Assembly: GCA_030142905.1 (NCBI GenBank)
Contig: JASJOG010000002.1
Span: forward strand, 2,292,501 to 2,356,500
DNA length: 64,000 nucleotides
Origin: Heliopora coerulea
Lineage: Eukaryota > Cnidaria > Anthozoa > Scleralcyonacea > Helioporidae
Reading direction: 5' to 3'
Shown one piece after another: positions 23,516 through 35,165 of the stretch. The position numbers were made by a program, and so were the translations under genes. A model generated the notes under the pieces. That model was not told the DNA's origin and made no database searches. It was given only the letters and a program-made list of their open reading frames with translations. Each line of letters begins with the position of its first letter. Position 1 is the stretch's first letter.

Positions 23516-25014
23516 GTTGAAATATTTTGATACTAATTTCTATCGATGCATTTTGATTATTTACGAAGGTATACAAATCTGTAAAGTTTAGTCCTTAGGC
23601 GGGTCAGCAGGCATGCTCCATCAGAATGGACATTTTCAGCATTCTGGTTAAAAAATAAAATCACTTTAGAAAAGAGTTTTCAAGTACAGCAATCTGGGAA
23701 CTAGAATGCTACGATAAGCTTAAAGATTCACGTAAACGCATCGCCCTAAAGCCGAGCTAAAATGTGCGTCAAATAGTTGAGGATTAGAAAAATTCCGGGA
23801 AGATAAAAGTAAACGAACTTAGGTCAAGTGTGTGACGGTTTACAAAATGTGAAAATTGAGAAAGTTGAACAATGAAAGCTCATTTAAACGTATAGTATAT
23901 AGTCAGTGAGGAATTAAGTTTAGCCTGTTGGCTAATAAGTGTGCTATAAATTTTTGGATAAGATTATATGGTTATAAAATATGTTATTGGAGAAGCTTTA
24001 CGTACCAGCAAACCTTCTTAGCACGAGAATGACGGGTTAGCTGTCGCTTACATTCCCTTGGCTATGATACTAAAGTAAAGCGATCCTTAAAGGCATTTGG
24101 CAGACACACTACCTCTGAACTTTTGAAATCGTAAGGTCTCAGGATGCCTATCTTTGAACTTCTAGAGTCTTGAGATATAAATTAACGGCCATATCTGGGG
24201 TTAGATGACGCAAATTCTTTCTTAGCTGTCGGTGCTCTGCTGTTGCGATATTAGATGTTCATAAACAGTGCACACAGTGGCCATTGTAATGTGCATGCCA
24301 ACTATAAATTGAAATACCACTTTGTTTCATGAGCCACTGAATTTCTGTTAGGCACATCGAAGATGGCGTGCGCTGAGAATCATGGCTATTTACCTTTGAC
24401 AGCTGAAATTCTGTCATGGAAAACTGGTAATGAGCAAGATTACATTTTCGGAACCATTTGTCAAGTCTCGTATAGTTTAGGGTGAAATGTATCTAAACTC
24501 GAAGGGTTAACCCTACGGAGGGCCAGCGATAATTATATCGGTTATCCAACTTGCGGTTTAATACTTTCACATACTCGATAGAGTCATGTTTTACACTACA
24601 TCCCTTATCCGGCAGTCTCTACATCATTATTCGCCCATTTACAAAACCTAAGTTAGATTTACTCAACGGTTTTACATGATATTATTATACATGATATTAT
24701 TATACGGCTGTGGCAGCGAGCGATCCTAATACGGATATCTTGCCATGTAATTGGTCCATAAGCGGTCGGATATTTCCTGTTTTGCTTGTTCAGGGATGTG
24801 GGATTTAAAAAACTTGCTTATGTCAAATAAAAAGTAAAATTTTTGACAAGATATGAAGTGGAAATGTATTGCAAACAATCAGAAAAAGTAAAGTAACCAT
24901 GTAGAGTAAAGTTATTGAAGAAATTTCACATAAAAGGACAACAGAAGTGCAGGTTTATACTTGACGTTCTGTAACTTTCCACTTGTCAATTATATTTTAA
25001 TAAAGCCATATAAT
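23516..25014. other. No recognisable gene
   Basis: Only short frames. A 15-bp unit acatgatattattat is repeated twice at 24674-24703. No other structure seen. Confidence 0.5.
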
Positions 25015-25166
25015 AAATTACTTATTGACCTCGCTTGCTCGGTCTGTACTAGTAAAATATTAGATCTTTGTTTTCGCAACTTAAAAACATGGGTCCAATG
25101 TACTTAAAATCTTCGGTCCGATGTTTCACTAGTTCAGATCTCACACTCGGTCAATAAGTAGTAATT
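25015..25166. mobile_element. ~150-bp inverted-repeat element (MITE-like)
   Basis: The left arm (from 25015, aattacttattgacctcgcttgctcggtctgtactagt) is matched by the reverse complement of the right arm (25118-25166, ending ggtcaataagtagtaatt). The outer 12 bases, tacttattgacc, are identical. Inner arm sequence agrees with several mismatches and small indels. Size, inverted ends and absence of coding sequence fit a MITE; the superfamily is not assigned. Confidence 0.55.
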
Positions 25167-25378
25167 ATGGACAAACAAAAAAATTTATCACCAATGTCAA
25201 AATAACCTCTGGCGTTTTAAAACTAATTCAATTCTTTCTCACCTTGTGAGGCAATTAATCTCCATCATTAGTAGTATTCGAGCAAAACATTGTTGAAGCC
25301 TATCCGTTGGCTGGCCATGTTAGACCTCCGTTCAGTTAAAATCTTTGTCTTATTCAGAAAATAAAACTGCATTTGCCA

Positions 25379-25573
25379 TCATTCCAAATTCGCTGCACCA
25401 ATACTTGGACTAACAGACTGTCCTTTCAATACAAAACTCTCGTGGTAAGATAACTCTTCCCTTGTTTTGGCGCAATTCCTGCACGAATACTTTGCCTCAA
25501 CCACTGAATCACGGACGACTTCTTCGCAGAATTGACGAGGATTCAACGTATTTTCTTCCTCTCTTTCGGACAT
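25379..25573 (-). CDS. Possible small ORF or first exon, 64 residues, unrecognised
   Basis: An ATG (25571-25573, A at -3) opens a 64-codon frame ending in TGA. The peptide begins MSEREEENTLNPRQFCEE and contains YSCRNCAKTREELSYH, where two cysteines two residues apart are followed by a histidine, loosely like half of a zinc-binding motif. The start looks like a real soluble protein, but there is no partner exon, promoter or homologue that I can name. It sits between two inverted-repeat elements, so it may belong to a transposon. Confidence 0.25.
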   Translation of the reverse strand: MSEREEENTLNPRQFCEEVVRDSVVEAKYSCRNCAKTREELSYHESFVLKGQSVSPSIGAANLE

Positions 25574-25651
25574 ATTCTTAAATTTCTTGCAATAGCAAGT
25601 CGGCCAAACCAACAACAAGATTAATATTTATAGGTTATTTTGAGGCAACAA

Positions 25652-25710
25652 GGGGATATGTGTTTTATTCATCGAGGGCGTAGCCTGAGGTGAATGAATC
25701 ACGTATCCCC
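25652..25710. repeat. Inverted repeat with 20-bp arms
   Basis: The arm ggggatatgtgttttattca (25652-25671) pairs with tgaatgaatcacgtatcccc (25691-25710) at 17 of 20 positions, around a 19-base loop. It could be the end of a DNA element or an isolated palindrome. Confidence 0.7.
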
Positions 25711-27739
25711 GAGGGGTCTCAAAGTAATTTACTTATATCCCACATGGACGAGGTTGATTTGAGAAACAATTGCAAAGAGATGCTTTTGTTCTGAGGATCT
25801 TTCGGAATGTGTATCTAAAGCGCTGAAATAGTACAATAGATATACTAACATCCGTAGTGGGATTTTGAACAGGTACCGTTAATCAATGATGTTGAATAGC
25901 TTATACAGGTAGAATAGCTTGAGAGCATCGTATATAGAGCATCAGGTACAGTTAAATTGCAAAATGATTAGTTTGGTTGGTCTAATGTGATAGAACTTGG
26001 AAAACATGAGTGGTGAGTCGGACGAGATTTTTTGAACACAAAATTAGTGTCGAATCGAATCCGACTGAACAGGTCATAAGTATAGAAGTCCTCTCCATAC
26101 CTACCAAAGTGTTAGTTGAAAAGATAAAGAGTCCGTTTCAGACGTTTTACGAAGAAGCAAGGACTGCATCATGAATGGCTAGCAACAAAGTAATTTAATA
26201 TAAACGATAGCGTTTCCCAAGCTAAGGTCATGTGCTTTCAATATAAGCAATAGGTCACTTGTATTTAAAATGTGAGACGTTTTACACAAGTTTATAAGAC
26301 TTTTTAAAATGTGTATTGTTGAAGTATACTTGGTGTTCCTTATTATTAGAAGGAAGATAAGGAATGGCAAGGGGAATGTTACAGTGGAGTATTTGGGGGG
26401 AATATTACGGGGGATATTAAAAAATGATATTAATTCATCGTTATATTATTGTTTTCCTTCATTGCCCGTATGGCCACATACTCCCCGTTTACTGATAGAA
26501 AGTGCCACCAGCCCTTTAGACAGGTAATTGACCGAGGCTATTGAATGTATTCACCCCTAAAGAACAAAGGAAACCGAGCCATGTGGAATATAAGTATTTG
26601 AATGCTATTGATAGGTTGTTGGTGACAAGTTAGGTGAATCGTAAAATTCAAGAGTAAACGAAGGTCTTTCCTTAAGAGGTCCACTTACCCAACACGATTA
26701 TGGTATATGATTGATCGTCCTGGGGTGTGTAAATAACAGGAGCAGTTTATGGAATTTTTTTTATGTCAGTCAAAAATTCAACAAAATCTCAGGAGGTGGG
26801 GTTCAGATAACTGCCCTCCCGCTACTTTATGTTGTTATGATTGTTTACAATGTTTCACTGGCAGCTTTATACACCGCGGGTGTCATTGTCTTGGCTCATA
26901 AGTGTACAAATGACCAGTTCCATACATAACCTTCCTATCATAATATAAACCAGTGTTGGTCCAATTACCTACTCTCAAATAACAAAACTGTAAGCAGCTG
27001 CACAAGTGAACCCAAAGTAAATTAATGTTGAACACTTATGCAGTATAAACATGTTCACTAAACTATAAAAATTTGCCATAAAAGACTAAAAAAAGTTCAT
27101 TCAATTTACAAATGTAAAACCCGACAAAGTTTCTACGATGGCTGAATGTCATTATGAAGTCAAATTAACCTCGGATATCACGATATCTCAGTAAGAAGCC
27201 CTAAAAAGGATCATATTTCATAATACACCACGAACACCTAAACAAGGAGTAATAAGGCTTTCAAAAACTTAAAATATAGAAGCTCTAAAGTTTAATGTTA
27301 CACATAAGGTGCTTCTTATGGCGAATCTTCGATTAATCATTTCAATAATTCACAAACGGTTGGTCATTCCTGGAAAGCGTGAAGAATTTAAATGTTCGCG
27401 AACGTGTGATGTGAATACTAGCGTGCGCACAAGACGATTATGAAATGAAGTTAGCCAACCTCAATAATACAATTCATAAGTTTAAAACAGAATTCACCAA
27501 ATTACCTTACAGGCACACATGACTTTTCTTTCTTCACATGCAAGGGAACAAATGTCGCAACGCCAAAATTTATATACGAGGAATTCCACTTGCTGTCGAT
27601 GCGGTTGAATGCTCCTCGTCAGACACCACTCGAAGACTGCTAAATCCACGTAGCAAATCAGTGTTGACGCTTTGCTGTAGAAGCTCCTAGTTCGTTTCAA
27701 ATGCAGACGCTACGCGTTCGAAAGCAGTACAACTCATTT
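25711..27739. other. No recognisable gene
   Basis: Short motif-free frames on both strands. G-rich patch ggagtatttggggggaatattacggggg at about 26387-26415. Nothing assignable. Confidence 0.5.
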
Positions 27740-29475
27740 TTTACAATTTTACAAACTTTATTGAGTCATCCCCAAAGGGCTCTTCCGGCTCAAATTACAA
27801 TATTAAAAAAATACAAAATAACTAATATATACATGTAGAATTTAAAATTACTTGATAAAAGCTAAACAATTACTTAGAATGGCTTTCCTACATGATCCTT
27901 CAAAATCTATAATTGATTTACTACGTTTTAACTTCGAATCTAATTCGTTCCACATGGAAACAACGCGATGTTCAAAGCTACGCTGACCACTGGTTGTATG
28001 ATAAAATGGAATATTTAACAGCTGAGAGTCTCTGGTCGACCTTAAACTTATTTCTGATCTTTTAACAAACTTAGAAGATAAACATCCAGGTGCACAGCCA
28101 TTCATACACTTAAAAGCTAAAGTAGCAAAACGAAGATATGTTGTCTTACTGATAGCCGTCCTAGTTTCTTCGGCTGTAGAGTAATGTGATCATACTTTCT
28201 GCTACCAGTTACGATTCTACAAGCAAAATTCTGTACAGATTGGAGCTTATCTAAATTAGCTTGAAAAGTATTGCTCCATACATTAGAACAACAGAATAGT
28301 TTACTAAATACTAAGGCGTTTATAATAATTATTAAAGCACGCTTATCAAAAGCATGTTTAACACGATTAATTTGCCTTAGTCTAGATATGCAAGCAGAAA
28401 CAGTTTGTACTACATGTTTATTAAATGTTAAGTTGGAGTCTAAAATTACTCCAAGGTCTCTTGCAGACTTGACAGGTTTCAGTTGTTTTCCCAATAAAGA
28501 CACAGAAAAATTCTTATCTTTAGCTGTCATTTGTCGGCTACCAAACACTACAAGTTTTGTTTTTTCAGGATTCATTAGCAGTTGGTTATTGAAGTACCAG
28601 TTGCGGATATCCATCAAGTCCTCATTAATCTTTGCTCTATTACTTTCAATATGTTGGAATTTGAAGGATGTCAAAGTTTAGTGTCATCCACGTAGCACTG
28701 GGCAGAAGAATTTCTAAGAGTTGATAGAAGATCATTCATATAAATATTGAAAAGTAGAGGGTCCAATATACTGCCCTGAGGTACACCGCAGCTTACTGGT
28801 AGTATATCAGATAATGTTGTGTTAATTCTTACTATTTGATATCTTGAAAACAAGTAATTACGAACCACTCTATTACTGTTGAAGAGGCACCAATGGCAAT
28901 ATCTTTTAACTTGGCAACCAATACTCCATGGTTAATACTATCAAATACTTTGCTCATGTCTAAAAAGAAAACTGACGTCAAGTATTTCTTGTCAATGGCA
29001 TTGAAAATATCATCTGTTGTTTGTATAACTGATGTTCCTGTCGAGTGCCATTTTCTTCCCCACTTTGTTCCGATGATAAACTACAATTTGATGACAAATA
29101 TGACAAAAATTGATCATGGCCACACGCTCACAAACTTTTGAAAACACAGGCAGTAAAAAGATTGGTCTATTATTCTCGGTTTTTTCGTGGTCGCCTTCTT
29201 TAAGAACCTGCGATACCTCAGCGATTTTCCAAGTAAGGGGAAAGATAGCAGATTGTAAACTGGTGTTGATAATTGAAGTGAGAGAACATGCAATCTTTAA
29301 TTAATTTAATTAATTTAATTTAATTTAATTAATTTAATTTTTTTTGGTAAGCAGTCTTTAATCACACGAACAGGAACTTTGTCGATCCCGAGGTTAATAC
29401 TTGCCATTGATTGAATAATTGTCTCCATTTGTTTACGTTCCACAGTCTTAAATGTAAACTGTTCAGATGATTGTC
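27740..29475 (-). pseudogene. CR1/L2-like LINE, 5'-truncated, reverse transcriptase half
   Basis: Read on the minus strand from 29470 downward. First a pre-RT segment (FTFKTVERKQMETIIQSM, then VPVRVIKDCL), then NNRPIFLLPVFSKVCERVA, then SCGVPQGSILDPLLFNIYM and CYVDDTKL (28868-28671; the YxDD catalytic pair is present), then the thumb-side region with WYFNNQLLMNPEKTKLVVFG and ARDLGVILDSNL (28674-28117), and finally the C-terminal segment FYHTTSGQRSFEHRVVSMWN to the stop at 27848. An aataaag lies near the 3' end, about 27765. Several frameshifts and stops break it, and a run of ttaatt repeats (about 29296-29345) replaces part of the coding sequence. 5' truncation is typical of LINE insertion. 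Confidence 0.88.
29296..29345. repeat. (TTAATT)n-like low-complexity run inside the LINE
   Basis: A run of taatttaattaatttaattt and tttttt interrupts the LINE between its CLPK segment and the NTSLQSAIFPLTW-like segment. It probably arose by expansion within the dead element. Confidence 0.8.
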
Positions 29476-31034
29476 GATATTACACAATCGTGAGAGTATC
29501 TTTAACACACAACGCGTCGCTTGGATGAATGATAGGCTGACCGGTCAACTCAGGCTGACTGATCAAGCTACACTGACCAATTACATGTCTCGGAAATCGA
29601 TATATTATTCAATCAGATCATTCATTTCACTGGAAAATCAGTCAAACCAGCCAAATTGACCAGGCAGCAAATTGTATCAATCACTGAGCGAAAACGTAAA
29701 ATTTCGGCCAATGAGGCTGCCGGAATAGGAGGTAAACCGGTCAAAAACAACAGAGGAGACCGCTATTACCTGCGAAGTGCCAACCCCCAAAACCAGCCAA
29801 AGCTCATGCCCAGGATCATACCTCTGCTCCCATCAATGGTGAAGGCTTTTCGATTGTAGTAAATAATGTGCAGTTTCGCTTAATCCTACTTTATTTCAAT
29901 TTTGGACTGACAATTTTTCACCTCATTCATGTGACCGGTTTGACTCACGCTAAATCCGCCAATAAGTAATGTAGTCTCAAAGGCTCAATTCCTGCTTTCG
30001 ATTCGCTTATTAATGTAGCAGTTCGTCGGGAAGACTCCAGGTGATATAATTGGATACAACAGAACGAATAATCGTATTCAACAATTATATCATGGGCTCT
30101 TAAGCATTATTACGCAATTAAAGAAACCATTTTAGGAAATACTTACTTTCGAAGGGTTTAAAAACATTTAAGACGATTTGTAAACTCATCAGAACATATT
30201 CTTTTGTTGTCCGTCGGTTATTAATTTTGGGGTAATCACCTCATTTTGAATGCATGCAGTTTGAATGCTGATTACTCAGCGGAGCATTAAGTTGTTATTA
30301 TTAAAAGCAATGACCGGTCTTTACTTAAAACAGTAACCTCTTAGTAGGTTATTATATTTAACATAATAACTTCCTAATACATTATCATTTAACAAGAATA
30401 AAAATCAGGCTAATCTTGGACATTATCTTCATCCCAGTTTCTCAGTTCAAACAATGTTTTGAGAATTCCGACTCACAATAAAATAACTAACCCTTTAAAG
30501 CTAATGTCATTCAGTACGAGCACCACCAGGTCACGTTTAAGTCTCAGACAATATCCAAACTCAATAATAAAAGTACTTTGTATTTCATTATTTGAAAACA
30601 CTTCTTTACTTGCCATTCCTATTTCTCTTCCCCCTATTTGCCATGGACATGAGGAAGAAAGCTTGTGCCTTCAATTTGTCTTCGTCCCTCTTCATGCAAA
30701 ATAATGGTAAACAATTTTTATTTGACATTCCAAGCCATCACTTTCTTCGAGTTTCACTACAGGCTATTTCAAAATACGTCTTTTGCCATTTTCATATTCG
30801 CCTTTTGCTGAACACGTTAGCCTAATAAATTTGAAGAACATTTCTATTCATAAATGTACAACATCATATTCATCAGCTTACGTGTACACCCAAAGCACTT
30901 AAACTATAAAAAATGAACTCCCTGTTGAAAAACAGGCAGAACAATACCTCAATTCTTAATGCGACAAGAATTCATATCACCAAGAATTTAAATTTCAAAT
31001 GTACTTTTAGAACCTACGAGAAACAAAAGACTAT
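29476..31034. other. No recognised gene; two weak open frames
   Basis: Two adjoining plus frames (29471-29659 and 29656-29859) have no certain ATG; the second includes NNRGDRYYLRSANPQNQPK, which looks vaguely like a retroelement tail but cannot be assigned. The DNA at 29530-29670 is rich in tgacc/gactgatc words. The rest is AT-rich. Confidence 0.4.
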
Positions 31035-31057
31035 GGCCCTGTCCACACGTATCCAGA

Positions 31058-31099
31058 TTTTTTTAAAAACGGAGATTTTTTTCTCCGTTTTTAAAAAAA
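31058..31099. repeat. Subterminal hairpin of the Harbinger element
   Basis: Perfect 18-bp arms (31058-31075 and 31082-31099; core aaaaacggaga) flank a six-T loop. A less perfect counterpart, with acggag and cctcc around an A run, lies near the right end at about 34410-34440. Confidence 0.85.
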
Positions 31100-31344
31100 T
31101 TCGCGTCCACACGTAGCGTATTCGAATCGTTTTCGCCCGTCCACACGTAAACGCAAAAACGATGGAAATATGATAGCGCCCGGCGTAAAGCATGCGCATC
31201 GCCTAGTAATATAAGCTCTTCCAAACGATCGCAGGCTCGAATTGCAATAATCTCTGCGCGCGCACATACCAACTATGTTAATTTGGTGCAATTTATAAAA
31301 AAATTTCTCGTATTTGCTTCGTATTGGCTGTTGTTCAATTTGAA

Positions 31345-32325
31345 ATGGCTAAGTCAACAAAAGGAACAACTAAATCTAAGGCAAAAAGTAAACCTGAATC
31401 ATTTATTTGGACGGATGATGAAGTAGAGCTTCTCCTTAAAGTTACTCAGGAGTATGAAGTCGGACAAACCGCCGAGAATGTCGACTGGGAATCTTGTCAC
31501 AGCAAGTATTCTGACATCCTTGAACTGTTCATGGTGCAGTATCCGTCCGCAGAAAACGCCGAGGCCATTGGCAAAGATTTTCCACACAAGAAAGAAGAGA
31601 TGACGAAGGTAATTATAACCACCAAACTAAAGGCGATACGATCAAAATTCAGGGCAGCCGTCGATAGTGGCAGAAAAAGTGGACATGGCAGGGTAGTTCT
31701 CCTCTACTTTGAGTCATGCGAGGCTATATGGGGAGGATCTCCTGCTACATCAACTATACATGCTGGAATAGAGTCTACCGACATTACAGAGGAAGTAGAA
31801 TCAAGAAGCTCGAGTCCAGCTCCAGCAAGTCCTGCATCAAGTACAAGCTTCGAGAGTAAGAGAAGAGATACTGAGAACCCTTAGCCTTCTCAAAAAATGC
31901 AAAGGCAAGAGTCTACAGTAATTGCAAGACGAGATTTGCTGAATGCAAAGCTGAGAGGCCACAAAAAAGATAAATTAAAAAGAAAACTTACTATGGATAC
32001 TCAACTATTAAGTATAGCCCAAGAAGAGATGCAGATCAAGAAAAGATTACTTGATAAAATGGACTATATGGACAAGGATCATTCTCAACACATGGGAAGA
32101 CTTAACACCAGTATGGAACAGCTGACTGGATCTATTGCTGACGGATTCGCAATGCTGAGGGAGATGATGCAGTCTAGTGCTTTACCTGCACAATATACCC
32201 CACCACGACCTAGTGGTTTGCCGGCACAATACACACCACCAGGACCCAGTTATCATGATGGGTACAATTTAACACCATTACAGCCAAGGTGCACAGAACC
32301 AGCAAGCTTGTACCCCAACTTCTGA
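31345..32325 (+). pseudogene. Harbinger accessory protein, Myb/SANT-like DNA-binding, one nonsense mutation
   Basis: The second gene of PIF/Harbinger transposons, which partners the transposase in nuclear import and end binding. The start is taken at the ATG of MAKSTKGTTKSK (G at -3 and +4). FIWTDDEVELLLKV opens the trihelix/Myb-like domain, which continues through KLKAIRSKFRAAVDSGRKSG and LYFESCEAIWGG (about residues 20-130). A Ser/Pro-rich linker follows (RSSSPAPASPASS). A single in-frame TAG at 31882-31884 cuts the frame after DTENP. The same frame then resumes with ARRDLLNAKLRGHKKDKLKRK and a coiled-coil-like helical tail, ending at TGA 32323-32325. Apart from this one stop the 326-codon frame is open, which suggests recent inactivation. 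Confidence 0.85.
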
Positions 32326-32934
32326 TAAATGAACTTTTTTGCAAAACAATTCTTATAAATTCAGTTAGTTAACTTACATAAGTTTTTAATAAGACAGATA
32401 CTTCTTTAAAGACAGTGACTTTACTTTAAATAGCAGTAATAAATATGAAACAATTTTATATTTAGAAATTATGCATATGATCAATTCAAGTTAGTGTGAA
32501 GTTAAATGTTCAAGTAACTATTCTTAGAATAATAGTATTTAATAAAGTTACAAAAATACAATACTTCTATGTATGATTAAAAGTTTAATTTTGACCTGAT
32601 TACAAGGAGCTTTTGTAATCAGGGCTGAATTCAACTATGTTGAGCCCACCTTATTATAAAACCCTCTATAAATTCAGTTATTCAGATTTCATGTCAAAAT
32701 TTTTAAGACCAGAGCTGAAATTTTAGCCCAAGTTGAGCTGCTGTGTTGAAGTTTCAGCCTTGGAATAAAAAGTTTTTCATCAAGTTGAAAAAGCTCCATG
32801 TTATGACAACCCCTTATTCCTCCAGGTTAAAAACATATGCTAGAGTCAAGTTCAATGTTCAACAAAACTATTCTAAGAATATTCATGAAAAAGTCTTGGT
32901 TGAAAATGACCTGTGCTTTTCAAACATATTGTTC

Positions 32935-34211
32935 TCAAGGGTCAAAGTACCTGGTTAGAATTCTTCTTATTTTCTTACCTTCACTCTCATTACAATCAGT
33001 AGCGAAGTTGTTGGCCATAACAGCTGGTTGAAAGTCTCTATCATAGTGGATGGCAGAGGCAACCTTTTCTTCTGCAATCTTTTCATTCTTCAGCTCGCAG
33101 TAATTATGCAACACAAAGCATGCATAAATGACACACAGGAGCTCATCCATATTTATATCCATGGCTCTCTTCAGAGCTCCAAACTGTGCTTTAAGGTGAC
33201 CAAAGGAACACTTGATTACCATGTGAGACTTGCACAAGGTCAAACCGAGATATTGCTCTCACAGAGTTGAGCCACCATTCGAATACTCCTTCATAACATA
33301 TGGCATTAGTGGGTATGCAGGATCTCCTAGTATGAACACTGGCACAGGATCCTCATCAGGTATGATCGTGCATTTGCAAGGAGGTATATTTCCACTCTTC
33401 AGGGAAGAATTCAAACTTGAGTTTGAAAATATTCTTGCATCATGCACGCTCCCAGGCTATTTTACGACAACATCCATAAAGCAATACTTGAAGTCACATG
33501 TAGCTTGAACATTAAGGCTGTGACGACCCTTGCGATTAATATAGTCAGTCGAGTTTATGCTTGATTGCTTAATTTCAATGTGAGTTCCATCAATTGCGCC
33601 CAAACATTGAAGGAAGCCATATGCCCTATGGAACTTTTTACTAGGTTATGCAATTCTTCCTCTGTACTTGGAAGCTTAACATACTTTGGCCCAAGATGGA
33701 TTGTAATGGCTTTACACACCTTCCTGACGATTTTCGACACTGCTTGGCGTGAAAGTCCGAAAGCAATAGCCGTTTTTCGAATACGACCTTCATCGCTCAA
33801 ACAGTATAATGCCACAGCCACTTGCTTCACAACATCGAATTTTGTCCTCATGATAGTGTTGTTTCCTTCAATGTGCGGCCTCAGTTCTTCGGCAAACGAG
33901 TACAGGGATTCTCAACTCATCCTGAAGTTTTCCCTCCACTCTTCTGGTACCACAATTTGGCTGGCAAAGATGTCCCACCAAGCACTCGTTCGTCCTGGCC
34001 TTAACCAGAATCTGCGTGGTCTAGCTGGCTTTTTATTTAATCGTTTTAAAACGACTTTTTGCGACGTGGAGACGGAAAGCATCTTCATAATATTCATTCG
34101 CTTTCTCAAATATTCTCCGTGAACGTTTAACATAGTAATATGCAGCTGAATGCATGCTATTAGACTTGAAATCAGCCCAAGTAAAATAGCCATACAATTT
34201 TGGTCCGCCAT
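32935..34211 (-). pseudogene. PIF/Harbinger DDE transposase, inactivated
   Basis: Read on the minus strand from ATG at 34211 (MADQNCMAILLG) to the stop at 32935. It shows WRENFRMS, then EELRPHIEGNNTIMRTKF, a helix-turn-helix-like region (AFGLSRQAVSKIVRKV), the first catalytic Asp in [17 protein letters not shown], the second in [21 protein letters not shown], and the third region as MVIKCSFGHLKAQFGAL. Damage: in-frame TGA at 33912-33914, a one-base frameshift near 33640, TAG at 33457-33459, and TGA at 33259-33261. The family's third catalytic residue, Glu before CSFG/CAFG, is Lys here. Two stops look like CGA to TGA changes typical of CpG decay. All domains are present in order at normal length, about 425 codons. 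Confidence 0.9.
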
Positions 34212-34469
34212 CTTGAAAACAGATACAAAACGCGCGCCGCTATAGACTGGACCCGATCATCAACGTCATCGTTTTCGAAAACCTCCGTTTTCGCCCGTCC
34301 ACACGTAAACATGAAAACGGCGTTTTCAAAAAAATCCACTCTGGAGAGCGTTTTCGAAAACCTCCGTTTTCGGTTACCGAAAACGCCGTTTACGTGTGGA
34401 CGCAAGGCCAAAACGGAGAAAAAAACCTCCTTTTTAAAAAATATCCGCATACGTGTGGACGGGGCCTAT

Positions 34470-35165
34470 GATCTGATGAGCATGTAAACAAGTTAAAAGC
34501 CACGGGATCGGTTTTTATTCAAATATAAAGACCTCGCAGTTCGCGCTTGGTCGTCACAGTTGAATAAAAACTTCTCCCTAGCCTTTTAACCTATATTTCA
34601 AAAACAGGCATCGTTTTGAACAAAATTTTGACAATGCTATACTGCAGTTCTTGAGCCTGGATCCCATATTGAGGACTTGCACGTTTTTCCAGGCTGGTGG
34701 CAAATGTTGATAAACGAGCAAAATTCCACTAATTATTCGGTCGACTAAACATCGGAACTTTGAAATTGCAAGCCAATATTGAGATTGTGATGTCATCTGC
34801 CAGAGCTCAATGATCGTATGGACTCATTTGCACTATAGTATGCTATTGTCGTATGCAATGGCCAGTTCCCTTCATACATCTGCTGAATACAACTACCAGA
34901 ATGCCTGTCGAAATCTTGTTTGTAATGTTAATCGTAGCAAAGGTCTTTCCATTCGCTTTGGGAATTCAATGTTTACATGGAAATGAAAACCCGCAAGAAT
35001 TCTGATAGCTGTATTCAGCATGACTTAATAAGAGGAACCGGCTATTATTCGTCCTGGCGTATGCAATGTTGTCCCAATGGCCAATTCCAGCTCACGATTT
35101 ACCCACTAATGTAGCAATATGTCCAGAAGACTCAAACAAATTGCATACATCACAAAAAAGAATAG
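34470..35165. other. No recognisable gene
   Basis: About 0.7 kb of unremarkable DNA between the Harbinger element and the pogo/Tigger fragment, with one motif-free minus frame at 34578-34796. Confidence 0.5.

Larger units (their letters stand above)
31035..34466. mobile_element. PIF/Harbinger DNA transposon, structurally complete, 3.43 kb
   Basis: The left end ggccctgtccacacgtatcc (31035) and the inverted right end (34466) ggccccgtccacacgtatgc match at 18 of 20 positions. The 3-bp target duplication TAT flanks both ends (31032-31034 and 34467-34469), the size expected for PIF/Harbinger. Inside lie the two genes of this superfamily, converging on each other: a Myb/SANT-like DNA-binding protein on the plus strand and a DDE transposase on the minus strand. 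Subterminal copies of gtccacacgt occur three times at each end. Both genes carry inactivating mutations. Confidence 0.92.

Noticed and set aside
23235..23591. 118-codon frame rich in Tyr, Phe, Leu and Ile that looks like a membrane protein
   Set aside because: It is the translation of a degenerate acattt repeat.
29471..29859. Adjoining frames as a retroelement gag-like gene
   Set aside because: The peptide similarity is only impressionistic, starts are not ATG, and no terminal repeats flank it.
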